NCBI GenBank assembly: GCA_013368375.1
Contig: JAACJP010000039.1
Coordinates: forward strand, 310,001 to 374,000
DNA: 64,000 nt
DNA from: Tricholomella constricta
Lineage: Eukaryota; Basidiomycota; Agaricomycetes; Agaricales; Lyophyllaceae
Direction: 5' to 3'
Shown: piece by piece, positions 34,501 to 46,815 of the stretch
Position numbering within the stretch: position 1 is the stretch's first letter
How the letters are laid out: each line of letters starts with the position of its first letter
Made by a program: the position numbers and the translations under genes
The notes under the pieces: generated by a model
The model's input: only the letters and a program-made list of their open reading frames with translations
What the model was told of the DNA's origin: nothing
The model's database searches: none

Positions 34501-34847
34501 TGTTGCGGATTTACATCGGACAGGGAAGGCTGGACGTCGCGGAAGAGCTGGCGCTTGAGATATTGGGCATGAGTGAAGAGCTGTATGGATTGGACAATCC
34601 GATGACGCTGATGTGCATGTCCTACTTGGGCATGGTTTATTTCCATCAACGCAACACGGCGAAGGCTGTGGAGGTCATCGAACAGGCGTTGACAATAGGG
34701 CAGGCCGTGCTGGAACCTGATCATCCGGACCTTTTGAGATTCCAAGTGAACCTCGAGCATCTGCGACGGCAAAAGACCGAGGACGTAGTGGGTACTGCTG
34801 GAGAGGATTCAAAGGACGAATTTGTATATCGTCGGTGGAATACCTAG
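31598..34847 (+). CDS. NLR: alpha/beta-hydrolase - NB-ARC - TPR protein
   Basis: Fungal NLRs sense non-self or damage and can trigger incompatibility cell death. The N-terminal domain is an SesB-like serine hydrolase: IVAIHGLNGDREASWT, then after an intron RPIVFVVHSLGGIVLKQ with the nucleophile elbow HSLGG, GIIFLGTPHQGA, and VPRISAVVPGTRDAEAIAINKDHSGM. The NB-ARC core follows: FTGRADQL, P-loop GMAGVGKTQIAL, Walker B WLMVFDNAD, and FLPLAVDQAGTAI. The last third has about five 42-residue kinesin-light-chain-like TPRs (GPEHVSTLGTMSNLA, GPEHPDLLPTMNNLA). Introns lie at about 31891-31930, 31991-32050, 32358-32408 and 32610-32690. The 5' exon is unsettled; a candidate ATG with a hydrophobic leader is at 31376. 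No stops interrupt the long C-terminal exon. Confidence 0.85.
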
Positions 34848-35038
34848 TCACGAGCATACTAGTCGTGTCACAATACAGCGCATTAATCCCGAGGATAAAA
34901 TGTAGTACAGGTGTATCGAGCGTCAAGAAGTTAGAAGGGGTACTTTCAGCGGGGGGGAAAGAAAGGAATTTTTTTTTTTAGCAAACACTGTAGACGCAAT
35001 ATCAGGATGCCTGATGGAAGATATGCAAATACGTTCCA

Positions 35039-35352
35039 ATGGCTTCCAAGCGAAGTAACGCAGACCCAGATCCTACGCAAGCCAAGGCACTTGGTGAGGT
35101 TTGCCTGTGGAACCGTAAACTATACTTACTTGTGTACTATTACGACTCAAAGCCGCATTACCCTTGTTATACCTACTTGAGCTGGGCACAGAGACGTTGC
35201 AGATTCTCACCTCGCAGCAGAGGGAGGAAATGTTCACGTCGAAGCGAAGGCGTCATGCGAGATGGACTGCCATGTTGAGGAGCTTGCAAGCATGGATTTC
35301 CAATTCAGCTCATGAAAGTTACGCAGACAAATGTACACATGTTGTACATTGA
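35039..35352 (+). CDS. Possible 84-residue protein, two exons
   Basis: ATG 35039 (MASKRSNADPDPTQAKAL) is joined by a 59-nt GTGAGG/CAAAG intron (35094-35152) to ALPLLYLLELGTETLQILTSQQREEMF and a stop at 35352. The joined frame is open and the second exon is helical. It could be a chance frame; no family is recognised. Confidence 0.3.
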
Positions 35353-35443
35353 ACCTAGGGACGCGGTCAAACAAGCACTGCTGATTAGGTATGAAGACGA
35401 CAGACCATAATGATCGAAAAGAACTGCTGATCGAGGTATGACT

Positions 35444-36403
35444 TCACTTGCTAGCCTTCTTTTTGGATGCCTCCTTCTCCTTCTTGGCTGCTTCCTTGGC
35501 TGCTTCTGCTTTCGCGATCTCGTGGGCGGTGTCATTGAGACCTAGTCTGTTCCTGGCAATCTGAAAATGGCGTAAGACAACGAAGAGAGGTAGGAAATAC
35601 AGTTTATACTCACCTCTATCGCGTAAAACTAGGGATATTCATTTTTAAGTGTGAGGCAATGTAAGTAGATGAGGACGTGGCTTACCTGCATCCGCATGAC
35701 TGAGATTGAGATGAAATATCAATACCCGATGGGTGTAGGTGAGATCGTGAACGTACCGAATATCGTGTTGGTCTCTTCGTATTCCTGTCTCGCGTCTGTA
35801 CGAATCAAGCAGCCGAAATTGTGCTCCTTCACTTTCTTCTCGTACCTGGCACGAAAGGGTAAGACCATTGCTAGTATTAGCATGGAAGGTACGTACATTT
35901 GAATGAATGTCCGCCAGCGTTTCTTTCCATCCTCGCTCTTCATCCATTCTTCGTCCAGTTTGATGAGCTTGGCATTGTCATTCTCAGAGAACTCGGGGAA
36001 GAATTCTATTGTGTGGTTAAAAATCTCTTCGTCGAATCTGCAAGGCATGAGCATGAGCGATACGTATAAAAAATGTCTCACGCACTTTGTCAATTTGAGT
36101 TCCCGAGGAGGGACCTTCTCCATGAGATTCCAGTACGTCTACGTAGCATCATCAGCGGGCCTCATCATCACCTTACGCGTTGTCAGTCACACACCTGAGC
36201 CTGCTCAACCGCCTTGACAGCAAACCTCAAGAAAAGAGACACGTCAGCTCGAGAGCGAGATTTTAGCCGCATAGGATATCAGGATCGACACTTACTGCTT
36301 CTCAATCTAGGCACAGCTCCTCGTAAGCTTCGACCAGTACCAGATTTCCACTGCTTACCTCCATAAGATTCTGCGCGTTCTGGGGATCGAATTTTCCTGC
36401 CAT
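35444..36403 (-). CDS. PBDC1/Ypl225w-family eEF1A chaperone
   Basis: The yeast homolog YPL225W acts at the ribosome to help newly made eEF1A fold. Joined exons give MAGKFDPQNAQNLME-IEKQ-FAVKAVEQAQ-TYWNLMEKVPPRELKLTK-FDEEIFNHTIEFFPEF..NDNAKLIKLDEEWMKSEDGKKRWR, YEKKVKEHNFGCLIRTDARQEY and an ending rich in Ala/Lys (AHEIAKAEAAKEAAKKEK). This is the full family signature. Six or so tiny exons are separated by short introns. The ATG is at 36403 and the stop at 35444. The length, about 180 residues, is normal. Cytosolic; no signal peptide. Confidence 0.9.
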
Positions 36404-36964
36404 GGTGATTGTATGTGAAAGAGATGCGGTTAGGAACGATGATGTGGCAGGAACTCGGTACTCTCAACAGCCTCCGTATGGCTCACTGCAGACTTGAAGT
36501 GCATGTGACCCCTGCTGATTCTCTCGATTATCTAATCGAGATCAATACGATGATCGATCATTTGTCTATATTCGCAGGAACCTCGCCATTGCGCGCTGGT
36601 GCGCTAAATCACGACAGAAGCTTAGTATCGTACAAGATCATCCATTGGACGAGGGAAATAGTCGAGCCTCGGCTTGAAGTAGTTGAGATGTGATGTGCTT
36701 CAAAGTGGTCAAATCTAATCTGAATTAACTGATGCCCATCAGCAACCCACAGGGTCAGAAGAGGTCAGAAGATTGTCGATCGCATCTAATACCTGTGTTC
36801 ATCTCGACAGGTCTGGAATTGTTCCGCCTCAAAACAAGGATCCCCTCTATTCTCTCAAAATCCATCGGTAGTCTTTAGTGTGGTAATTGGAGGTTTGAGG
36901 AGCCTTTTGAGAAGCTCAGGTCGTTTCGCAGCAACATAACCGATGTTCACCTTGAAGTCAAAGT
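36404..36964. other. Intergenic, nothing recognised
   Basis: About 560 bp upstream of the eEF1A chaperone gene, probably its promoter. No coding content is convincing. Confidence 0.4.
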
Positions 36965-37240
36965 TACGGGGCGAGGAAGCATGATGCGCTTAGAGCCAAT
37001 TTTGGTAGTGAGTGGGCTCTTGTTACATCAAGGACGCCGTACATTTTGGTCTCGTGAGGTCTGCAAAAAAACAATGGCGGATTCACTGGACAGATGTATC
37101 TTTGTGAATACTCATATATAGTCATCCGCCGAGCACAGACAAATGTGATATTGAGGTCAGGGTGTGTTTCCGCGAAATTCCAGTCCTCGCGTTCGGCCAA
37201 TGTTTTGGCTGCACAGTAGCCTCCACATAAGAATAGCAAG
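36965..37240 (-). pseudogene. Fragment of an SDR (dihydroflavonol-reductase-like)
   Basis: At about 37230-37142 the minus strand reads GGYCAAKTLAEREDWNFAE and HPDLNITF. This is the YxxxK catalytic helix of NAD-dependent epimerase/dehydratase-type reductases. Skipping an intron-like stretch (GTGCTC...TCCAG) gives LNPPLFF, which resembles the usual NPP..FGP strand. The N-terminal glycine-rich NAD motif and the C-terminal domain are missing nearby, so I call it a remnant. A heavily intron-broken gene is still possible. Confidence 0.35.
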
Positions 37241-37899
37241 GAGGCTGTCGACCAAATCCAGCATCGTCTTATCGACCGACTTAGAACTGGTCCTTACTGA
37301 TCTCAAGTACCTGCTCTACGCGTTGAATATCGATAGGCGTTCCCTCAAAGCCATATTTCGGCGGTGTCATCTTTGTGAGCCTGTTCTGGGGCTCTGGCCT
37401 GCTGTCCTCCTTGATGTGGTCGAGGGCGGCCTTGGCGTCAAAGCCGTGAGATGAGGCGATGAAAATACACTTGCGACCGCAGAGAGTGTGGGTGGGGATG
37501 TGAACGCGAGGACGTGGCCTTGACGACATCGCGGACGACCACTTTGAGCGACAAGAACTTACCGGAAGAAGACAGAGGTCCGTAAACAGCGCCTAGTAAT
37601 CGGAGGTCTGCAAGGTGAACATCTCCGCCACAAGTATGGCGGGTTGACTGCAATGCGGAAAAAAGTGGGATGTAAGAGGGTCTGGCCGTCATACATCGGA
37701 CATACGCGTGGTGATGTCCAAGTGGGGAAGAAGCTCGCCTAAAACCTTCTCAGCTAGAGTTCAGCGGAACAATAGGTGTCCATGTTGGTGTCAGCTAAGG
37801 TACCTTCTTGGGAAAACGGCTACCCACGCTGGGAGGACGGGTAAGTACTCGGAAACACATAATAATCCAAACGGACCTTTGTCGGTGAAGGAGTTGGCG
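37241..37899. other. Unresolved stretch inside the reductase-remnant region
   Basis: Minus-strand frames such as CIFIASSHGFDAKAALDHIKE and LEISKDQF look coding-like but could not be joined into one gene. They may belong to either remnant beside them. Confidence 0.25.
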
Positions 37900-38510
37900 G
37901 TATTAAATACGGTCATGGTCGTGTGACGACGGTACACTTGATACCAACCTTCTCAACCTGGTGAATGACATTCAATGTTCCAATGCTTGCGCAGTGGACG
38001 ATAGATATACGAGATGCAGAACAGATCGCAGCGTCGGCACCCTTCAACGTATCGGGGGATTGGTCGGTGCTTATTTCGGAGAGTCCGACGGCCTGAGAAT
38101 CTATCCCCAATTCTCGCATATTTCTTCTTGAAATCGGCCATCTTGAGCCCAGGAGCGGCGCTGTATTCAAGAATGGGTAAAGTTTGAGCTGTATAGAGGA
38201 GGAAGACACGTTCTAACACGATATCTTTAGTTCAACAGCTGGAGCACAATGTGAGATTTTAATCTAGAAGCTCTGAGGTGGTGGATTGGCAAACTGCCGA
38301 TCAACAATGAAGACAACTGCTCACAAGTACCAAACCAATCATCGTGGGTGTGTGTATAAGGTCTTTCCGGGTTTCGAAGAGGTCTATATGGCCAGGAGTG
38401 ATCACAAATTCCTGAAACTCGACAAGGAAGTTGTCAAATAGACTAGCGGCAAGGACACCCCAGAGACCATAGTAGTCGGTACCAACAAGACAGACGACCG
38501 AGTAGTTCAT
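37900..38510 (-). pseudogene. NmrA-like NAD(P)-binding protein remnant
   Basis: The minus frame from 38510 starts MNYSVVCLVGTDYYGLWGV, which looks like the first beta strand and glycine loop of an NmrA/isoflavone-reductase-like Rossmann fold, though the glycines are poorly kept. Further on, other frames give DTLKGADAAICSASRISI and VEKVGIKCTVVTRP, again fitting the family order. The pieces lie in different frames without convincing introns, so decay is likely. Confidence in the family is low. Confidence 0.3.
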
Positions 38511-38708
38511 TCACGGATACATTTTCTCATGTCCAGGTTTCTATCCATCGTGGTGGGAGGAGGCAAGAGATGGCCGTGCGTGGGAATGTTCGAAATTTGT
38601 GGCTTGCCCATGTACAGTATTAGACTGATCAGTTGTTTTTCGCCTGTCTTCAAATTTTCTAAGACGTGATAACTGGGATTACTTCCGTTCAATGACTCCC
38701 CGATCTCA

Positions 38709-40053
38709 ATGGAAACTAAACGCGCCCAGACGTCCGTATTCACCTCATTTAACAGGTTCTTACCTTTGATTACCACTTTTCTTTAGACTTGAGGCGCTCG
38801 AGGCGTTTATTCGATCACAAAGAGCATTGCTTGCCCGCACACAGTCCGACATAACACGACTCGAACATCTCAAGAGCGATGCCACTTCCCGACCGACCCA
38901 TTTCATGGAGAATCTCGACGACGAGGTGTGTCCTGCAAGTTCCTTATCCGAACGCACGTTAACAACGCCTGTCAGTTCAAAGAAAGCACATTCCGGCTCA
39001 GCGACCAATGTGACGCTCAGCTTGCTTTGCCACCCAACATCGATTGGACTGTATACGAAGCTCATGGTGCGTCATTTCATACTAGCTTCATGTGAGCGGC
39101 GAATGACACTTTTGGGCGGCCCAGATCCTAGCGCCTTGCAAAGCCTCACTTCCAACGCCCGGCAGAAATATGAGCAGAGGAACAAGCCTTGCCTTTACCA
39201 GCGCTCTGAGCTTTCCGAACTTCAAAAATTCGTCAAGGATGCCCGGCGCACTATAGTTGACCCCGTCCTCGCGATCTTCGAATGCATGTCCGAGCCAGAG
39301 GAAGAACCAGAGGAGAAGCTAGACCCCGAAGAGGCTAGAAGAGAGCGGGAAAGAGAGAAGCTGCGCCAGTTGAAGAAGCGCAAGATCCAGACATGGGGCG
39401 GCCTGAAGCTGCCTTCTGCCCATGCTCGTGGGTTATCGGGCGTGTTCATCCGTCACGATGTCGAGGATGAGAGCCTAGAGGTTGACGTAACGCTGGAGGA
39501 TCGCCGTGACTGTACCAGCACGCCACCGGCATCCGCCATGGACGTCGACACACCTTCGACGTCCGTCATCACGGCCTCGTCAACCTCAAGGCCTGCCACC
39601 GAAAGACCTCCTTCAGTATCCAAACTCCCCCGCAGTCGTCGACCATCGAACAAGGCTCAATATCAATCCGAGAAAAAGGCGAAATCGGCATCCATTCCTG
39701 CGAAACGCAAAGCGAAAGTCTCCGCACCCGCTGAGCATGAACCGCTTCGTGAAGCAGCAGCAGCAGCATCCAAGCCACGAGGAGCCGACAAGCCGAAACC
39801 CGAGACCTATAAACAGGCTTGGTCGGTGTCCGAACAACACCTGCTAGAACAATTGCTCGAACAGATACCAGAAGGAGAGAAAAATCGGTTCGTCATCTTG
39901 TCATTTTATTTAGCATCGTACTAATGCCTGCCCATATTCAGCTGGCAGAAAATTTCTCGTGCGATGAATGGAAGGCGGACTCCGAGGCAGGTGGCGAGTC
40001 GTGTGCAGAAGTATTTTGAGAAGCTGAAGCGCTTTGGAGTTGAGGATGGATGA
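38709..40053 (+). CDS. SANT/Myb-domain protein, ZZZ3-like
   Basis: The N-terminal part (METKRAQTSVF..LEAFIRSQRALLARTQSDI) is helical. The middle has DPSALQSLTSNARQKYEQR, an acidic EEEPEEKLDPEEARR helix and a Ser/Pro/Lys-rich linker. The C-terminus is a SANT domain: AWSVSEQHLLEQLLEQ, then after an intron WQKISRAMNGRRTPRQVASRVQKYF. The TPRQVASRVQKYF ending closely resembles the SANT of ZZZ3, a histone-reading subunit of the metazoan ATAC acetyltransferase complex. I see no ZZ finger, so the role in chromatin is inferred. The first intron (38757-38787) would be only 31 nt, so the 5' end needs transcript support. Stop at 40053. Confidence 0.7.
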
Positions 40054-40226
40054 ATATCAGCTTCCTATACATACTACGTGAATCGATGTACGCCTGTGGC
40101 TATAGCTCCATGAAAGAATCTTGAGGCCAAACCTGACATGAAGTGACTTGTCACACCTCATCACAACGTGACGGATCGCGAGCGTGACACGATTCTCGCG
40201 ATTTGTCCTTTTTCCTTACCACCACG

Positions 40227-43200
40227 ATGGCCGTTGAGCATCTCATGGCTGCCGACGAAGTCATCGAAATCTCCTCCGAGGAATCTGATTCTGACCCAAT
40301 TATTGACAGGCGCGCTATCTTTCAACCAGTCATCAGCAGAGTCGTGGATGCATTAGGCGGTCATGAAGGCGGCACGTACAGAATGGGAGACGAGGTCAAC
40401 GGCTGTCTGAAGGATTTAAAAAAGCTATGGCGGAAGGATGACACTGACGACGAGCGCACTGTGGCTCGTATCTTCTGGGAAACTCGTGTCTTGTCGAATG
40501 ACCTCATTCCTATCCTCCTGGCGACAGCTGGAAAAGGCCTAGTGGAGGACAAGCGCGCTATCGCGTGTGCGGATTTGATGACCGCCATGACTTGGCCTAT
40601 TGATATGGCGGAGGAGCTGAAAGAGCTCGACGATGAACTGGACAAGGGCACGGACTACACCCAGCTCTTGGAAAGTCACCTGCATTACAAGGCTGCGATT
40701 CTGAAGCCGGGAACTATGCAGGCTTTGTTCGGAATAGTCTTGCCACCTCTAGCCAAATCTCCGAAAGAGCGCCAGGAGCGGGATGGGCAGATTATCAACG
40801 TCGTTTTGCACTTGATACGGAATCTCGCATTCATCAAAGACTTACCGTTCAACACCCATCTCAGCTCGGACCAAGCGGAATTTTCTTCTCTCCAGGCTAA
40901 ACTGATATGCGCTCTTTCGGAAACGCACATGCTACAGCTGCTTCTCACTATCGCCGCAAATACCGCTAGAGATCCGCTCTTGGATAGTTGGAATACGCTC
41001 GTGCTTGAAATTCTGTATCTCCTCTTTCGTGGCATAAAACCAACATCGTTAACGATAAACCAAGCTAAGGTCCGTATTTCCCGTGATCGTTCTTCGTAAT
41101 AGTCTGACGACGAACGAAACTAGCAATCTACAGAGACTTTACAGCGCCTTCTCGCTGTGGAAGACCGAACCCGGCGAGAACTCGCTCGAAAAGCTAATTC
41201 GCGCCATTCGCGCTTTGGGACCACCATCGCAGTCAAGTTGAATCCCAATAAGAAACCTCGGCCAGTCGGCGAGAACGACAACGGCAATGATGCTGACTCT
41301 GAAACGCCTCCTCTGGCTTCTCGGGCCTTTGTGCTGCACCGCCAGCAAGCTATCAGTCGCGAGTCAGGAAGTATCATGGACATAGCTAAGCGCCAGACGG
41401 CGAAGAAGGGAAATAAACTGGACGAGATGACGCGCGAAGATAACCTCTCCGTGGAAGCCAGGGTCATATTGCAAAACTTGGCAACCGAATTCGTAGAAGC
41501 CTGTTTCAATCGTGAGTTACTTTTTGTCAACCTGTGCTTTCAATTCTCCCATGTACATTCATTTCACAAGCTTTTCTCTCTGTACTCCTCAAAGACATCC
41601 GTTCCGAGAGAGCCAAGATCACAGAAAAAGACAATCTTCGCCTCTTATTCGTCACTAAATGGTTCTTGGAATTCTTCCTCTCGATGCGCGCCAAACATAA
41701 GGCCAAAGAGGGTGAAGGACGGTGGGGCTTCGGATTGATCGCAGAAGTCACAGAACGGGCGTGGATTGTCTGGGTCCTGAAAAGGATGCGAGAAGCAGTC
41801 GAGGAAAAGGTAAGTGCGAAAGACAGGTCACATTGACGCCATGTCCTCATGAATGTACTGCTCTACTCAGCCCAAGTTGTGGACCGAACTTCAAACGGGA
41901 ATTGAGTGCCTCACACAACTACTTCTTCTTATCGACAACATGTCTTCCGCCGACATTGCCGATCCTGCATTGAGGGAGGCCGCGGATGTCCTGCAGCAGC
42001 AGCTTATCTATAACGGGGAGATGCTAGACATTGCGTTTGAAAGCCTGCGTTCATACAAGACGGGAACGCAGTCGCTCGCATATTTGGATTCGAGTGTCCA
42101 TCTTGCCTACGCATTGTTGAAGATGTTAGAGAAGTGGAGCAAGGGGAAGGGTGGAGACATGTATGTAAGGAAGAAGAAGGCCAAGAAGCGAAGGAACCCC
42201 AAAGGTAAACCCGTCAAATGCAATCCTCATCCATTGTAATTTTTGACGCATGAAACAGGCTTGGGGGAAGAAGACGGAATACCTGACGTCGAAGAGGAGG
42301 TCGTGGAGGAGGAGGAAGTAGTCCAGGAGATCATGTTTACTTTCGAAGCTTTCGAAATGGTATGCCTCTTCCCTCTCCGCTGCCCACGTCCTGACGACAG
42401 CATGAACACTGCTAGAAATTTGCCCACGCCGACATCACGCATACACTCCTGACATACCTTGCACGTTACAAGGACTTCTCGTCATCGGAAAACATGCGGC
42501 GTGTTGTCAGCCTGATGCACCGGCAAGCTGTCAGAGCGAAAGCGGAAGGTTTGTATTTCAAGGTTTGTCAAATAGCTTTCTCGACGTGTGGCGGGGGGCG
42601 CTTAGGCTCAGTTGACCGTTGACCCCTTTTACGTAGGTCTCAAGTTTGGACCTGTTCAAAACGATTTTGGCCGATCAGAAGTCATTTCCACGGGAGCAAC
42701 CCTACAAGGACCTCGTGAACCTGATCACGTTCATTTTGCGGCAGTTCTTCAAGGCTCTTGCTGAAGAACCTTTCTTGGCGGTTGAGGTTCGTGTATTAGA
42801 TCTTGCGATGTGCTCGGGCGTACTTTATGCTCATAGTGCCAAACTGGTAGGCCTTCTTCCCTAAGAACCGCGGACACTGGAAACAGTTTTCTAGCTGGGA
42901 ACCGGAGGAGAATACGAAAAGAGAGAAGAAGACCGTGGAGGATACGCGATTTCCAGCTGATGTCGAAGTCAAGAAAGGGTATTCTTGGAGTGACCAACTT
43001 GGGATTGCAATCGCATCCCTCGTCGAAGCTGGTGAGGTGGAGCTCGTGAACTGGACAAAAGACGTATGTCGATGCAAGGACAACTCGCAGGCCACTAACT
43101 AACACATCTTTTGCATCAGATCTTGACTTTAGTTATCGCTCAACGTCAGAGGATTATCGATGAAACTGAATCCAGAATTGATGGAACTCTCGAAAGCGAT

Positions 43201-44259
43201 GATGATCTTGAAGCTACAGCAGCTTTGAGGCTCAAGGGGCCTTCGGCTGAGGCTATGGCTAAGATAACCGACTATCGTGAGTTCCGATGGAAGTCAAGGA
43301 AACTACCTGTTGATTTTAGTTCTAGTTATACCGTATTTGAGCGATGAGCAAGCAGACGCAGCGACAAAAAACCCGCAACTGAAGCTCCTGTTTCGACTCT
43401 CGAAATTCTTTATCCTGGACGAAGGTGAGCCTCGCTCCACGGTGCCTAGTCAATACCCTGTTGAGACAATCATTCATCTACAGATGCCGATGAACTGGAG
43501 TGGTACGTTCCCGCCGCTGTCATACCATCAGATCTTCGAAGCACCCTCGTCGTTATCGACCAGTTCTTGGAAACTCCTATCGACCTTGAGGGCAAGAAGG
43601 CTTCAGAGTTATTGGGCAAGAAGCGCCGCCGACGCCGCCGCCGACGCTCTCCTTCCCCTGACTCTGCTAATGACGCTGTGCTCGACGACGACGAACCTAA
43701 GCGGAAGATCAGGAAGGAAAAGAAGAAGAAAGAAAAGGAGCAATACAAATCCGCACAGTTCATCGAAGACAGTGACGAAGAGTACGGCGACATCGAAGCA
43801 TTCCTTGAAAAGGAAAAGGCAATGAGGGAAAGAACAGAGCGGGCGGCCGCCGCCTCGGGTGGGGCGCGAATAGGAACTATGAAAGCGCAGGGTACGAAGA
43901 AGAGACGAAGGAAAACTGGGAATAATTCTGTGAAGAAGAAACGGAAAGGCGAGCAGCCCACGAACCCCACAGAACACAACACGACGGACGGCGACACCTC
44001 GAATGTGACCGAGCATGAGGCGGCCGTCACTGATACTCCTCGCGACCCATCTCCCCTTCCTCCCCCTCGCCCGAGACCAAGGCCACTTGCCAAACGCGCT
44101 CCTTCCCCGTTCAGTTCCCCTTCGTCTGAAGGTCAGCGAAGACATCGGGAAAACAATGATGATCAGAAATCGCCGCCGGCTGCTGAAATGACGGGATCTA
44201 CTGGGCACGCTCAGCTTAGGCGAAGCCGGTTGATTATCTCAGATGAGGACGATGACTGA
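40227..44259 (+). CDS. TOF1: Replication fork protection protein Tof1/Timeless
   Basis: Tof1 (Swi1, Timeless) works with Csm3 to pause and stabilise replication forks in the nucleus. Exon 1 reads MAVEHLMAADEVIEISSEES and contains the Timeless N-terminal helical repeats (TWPIDMAEELKELDDEL, VLHLIRNLAFIKDLPF, LEILYLLFRGIKPTSL). Later exons give RHSRFGTTIAVKL, EDNLRLLFVTKWFLEFF, LLTYLARYKDFSSSENMRR and GYSWSDQLGIAIASLVEAGE. The tail is rich in Lys/Arg and acid (KRRRRRRRRSPSPDS, ending IISDEDDD), with several nuclear localisation signals. About ten introns are present, the first at 41071-41129. Total size is about 1150-1200 residues, normal for the family. Confidence 0.9.
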
Positions 44260-46815
44260 ATCCGTTGTGTGTATCTCTTTACACTGTCTGGTGATCTTTT
44301 CAAACATGCCCTTAACGCCGATTGCATGCTTTCTACCGCACCCGGTGTTCCGAGCCTGTGGTTATTTTTGTGGCATCTTACTATCCTATGTATATTACAA
44401 TGGCCGCATGTTAGGAATACCATGTAAGCCAACAAACCTCTGTCACCTTGATTACCGCTGACCCTGTGAACAGGATTGTACACATTATAATAACTATTCA
44501 GTTCCAGTTGACCCTTCTTATGGACAGCCGAACCTTGTGGCTGTCACTGTCAGGCAGTAAGTAGACATGTCTCTGAATTGAACGGCTATATAAGCAACTC
44601 CGAACATTGACAATCTCCTGTGCGTGACCGTCAGTAAGCATCTTGCATCACGTTCTGCTGTAGCAAGAGTGTTGGCGACGGGCGCAACAAAACGAAGATA
44701 TGCGGGGTTGTCGATACACTGGGCTCCTCAGCCTCTTCAAGATTCTGCCCCATAATTCGAGGTACGTCATGAACATTCCTCCATCTCAAAATGTGCATCA
44801 CAGACGTTCAATCAAAAAAGGGTAGCTTCGAGTCGGCCCTCGGACAGGAACACAAGGCAAGGGAGCTGCTTGTTGGTGGATTGCTATCTGTCACTTTCAG
44901 GAGTTCCCTCTCCTGTAATTTGATTAAAGTCAATCGCATGTCCACTCCACTGCCCTTCGGCTTCAGTAAATGAACGCAAGGAAGGTATGAACTATCGCAA
45001 TCTATTGACCTTTCTTCGCCGTTCTTCCTTTACGAGTTTGTTGCTCAATCGACCAATAAACAACGCCTCAGTGGCAGGAACCACGACTCGGGGCAGTGTA
45101 TTACGACGCTATCGCTGCACGTCCTTTCTCCAATGCTTGTTTTTATCGGCCGAAGTCCGTCCACCATACCGATATGTACGATGCTTTGACCATCGTCCAG
45201 GATATTCTCCGGTCCATGGCTTGATTGATGGGACATTTAAACTTGTTTCGTTGTATGCAGCTTTCTGGTGTCAGTTTTGCCGACTCTGAATCCACACAGT
45301 TATTCCAAGCCATAGGACCTGTTTCCTACGCTACTTTTGTCATTCTACCGGCCAGGGGTCATAATTTGCAGGCAAACAGGCAACACTGTCGCCAGAATTT
45401 GCGACGGCCAAACCTTGGCCAAACCCGCCATTGACACTGACAATCATTCGACAAGTTTCACGTGCGTGGCAGGTCATGTAATCGCTCTCAATCTAACTTG
45501 TATTACTCAACTTCTTGCAAATATTGAACTAGGAGTTGCTCACCGTGATGCACGGGGTTCTAATTTCTCCACGTGGACCCAAGGTAGTTGCGAAGTTCAA
45601 TATCAATATGCTTGAGAAGGGAATTGAATACTTAGTCTCTCAAAAGGACGCGTCACACTGACGGTCGCAAGCGTCATGTTAGCTTTAAATTGTCGAACCG
45701 ACAGGTCAGGTTTTATTGCAAATCATGGTCTTGTGCGTATTCCGTGAGCCAAAGCGGAATTCTGATGCAGGCGGCCCATCGTGGAATGATCAAACGGACT
45801 GCCTCCCGCACGGAGGTAATAGTGCTGATGAAGTTCAGAATATCTTTTTATGGCGAGATAAGCGATGCTGCAGATATTTATTACTAGTGAAATAAGTGAC
45901 ACCAAAAGGCGAGATATACCTCTGCAAGCCGAGGCATCGAGTGGACGCAATTATAGGAGGCGTCCAATTTGCCAGTGTGGCATCCCACCTGACATTTGCA
46001 CCAAATTTGAAACCGGATTTCCGCGAGAGGTTATCATGCATATGGCTTGATTTGTCGTGACCCCATGGGTCCGAGGGGTGAACAAACAGACAGCACAACT
46101 AGTCTTATCTCGCCGATGTGTGCGTACCAATTTGTTGATCTTTGCGAGGTAGGTTGTCGTGGACGCCACTAAACCATTTGGACAGGACGTGTCGCTGAAA
46201 GCTTGGACCAGTGTCGCGGAGTGTGGAGTTTGAAATTTGCTTCCTTTCTGTGATTCCAAATCCATCCAGCGCGCATCATCCAAAAATCTTCCTGGCAACT
46301 TGCGAGAACAATTCTTGATGATCCCCGATCAAAGAAGCACCTCCAGGCACTGCGCATTGACACGAATTTTGAAGTCGCAACGGCCGCAGTGCCGATGCGG
46401 CAAAGCGCTGACAAGCGGGATCGAGCCGTAGAAGGCAAAGCCAGGAGAAAGGGAAGCACCGAATTACACCCAACATGCCTCAGAAACAATCGGATGGTAG
46501 CCTACGGATTCATGTTTTACCGATTGGGAGAAACACCATAAAGACGATCGAGTAGTCGCTTTTCCCTGCTCCAAAAGAACCCAAATGGAATCAACGAAAC
46601 TAGAGTTCATCTCCCAGGGCCGTCCGGTTTGAGAGCTCTTCACCTGATCGAGGAAAGCGAACAATCGGGGTATACAACAAATTGAGACTTGGGAAAATTC
46701 AAAGCCCAGGCGCCTCAAACCTAATCGCTCGAAACCCCCACTTGATATAAGTTCAGGTCGCATTCTCATCTGCCCCAAACCCGATCCCTTTCACCCCACT
46801 TTACGTTATATTGTG
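44260..46815. other. Gene-poor stretch, nothing recognised
   Basis: About 2.5 kb without a convincing gene on either strand. Frames are short, lack family motifs and have no consistent splice joins. I also saw no terminal repeats or tRNA-like folds. Part is the promoter of the bZIP gene. Confidence 0.4.

Noticed and set aside
43470..44208. Minus-strand frames of about 200 codons opposite the Tof1 tail
   Set aside because: Shadows of the Lys/Arg/Glu-rich coding sequence.
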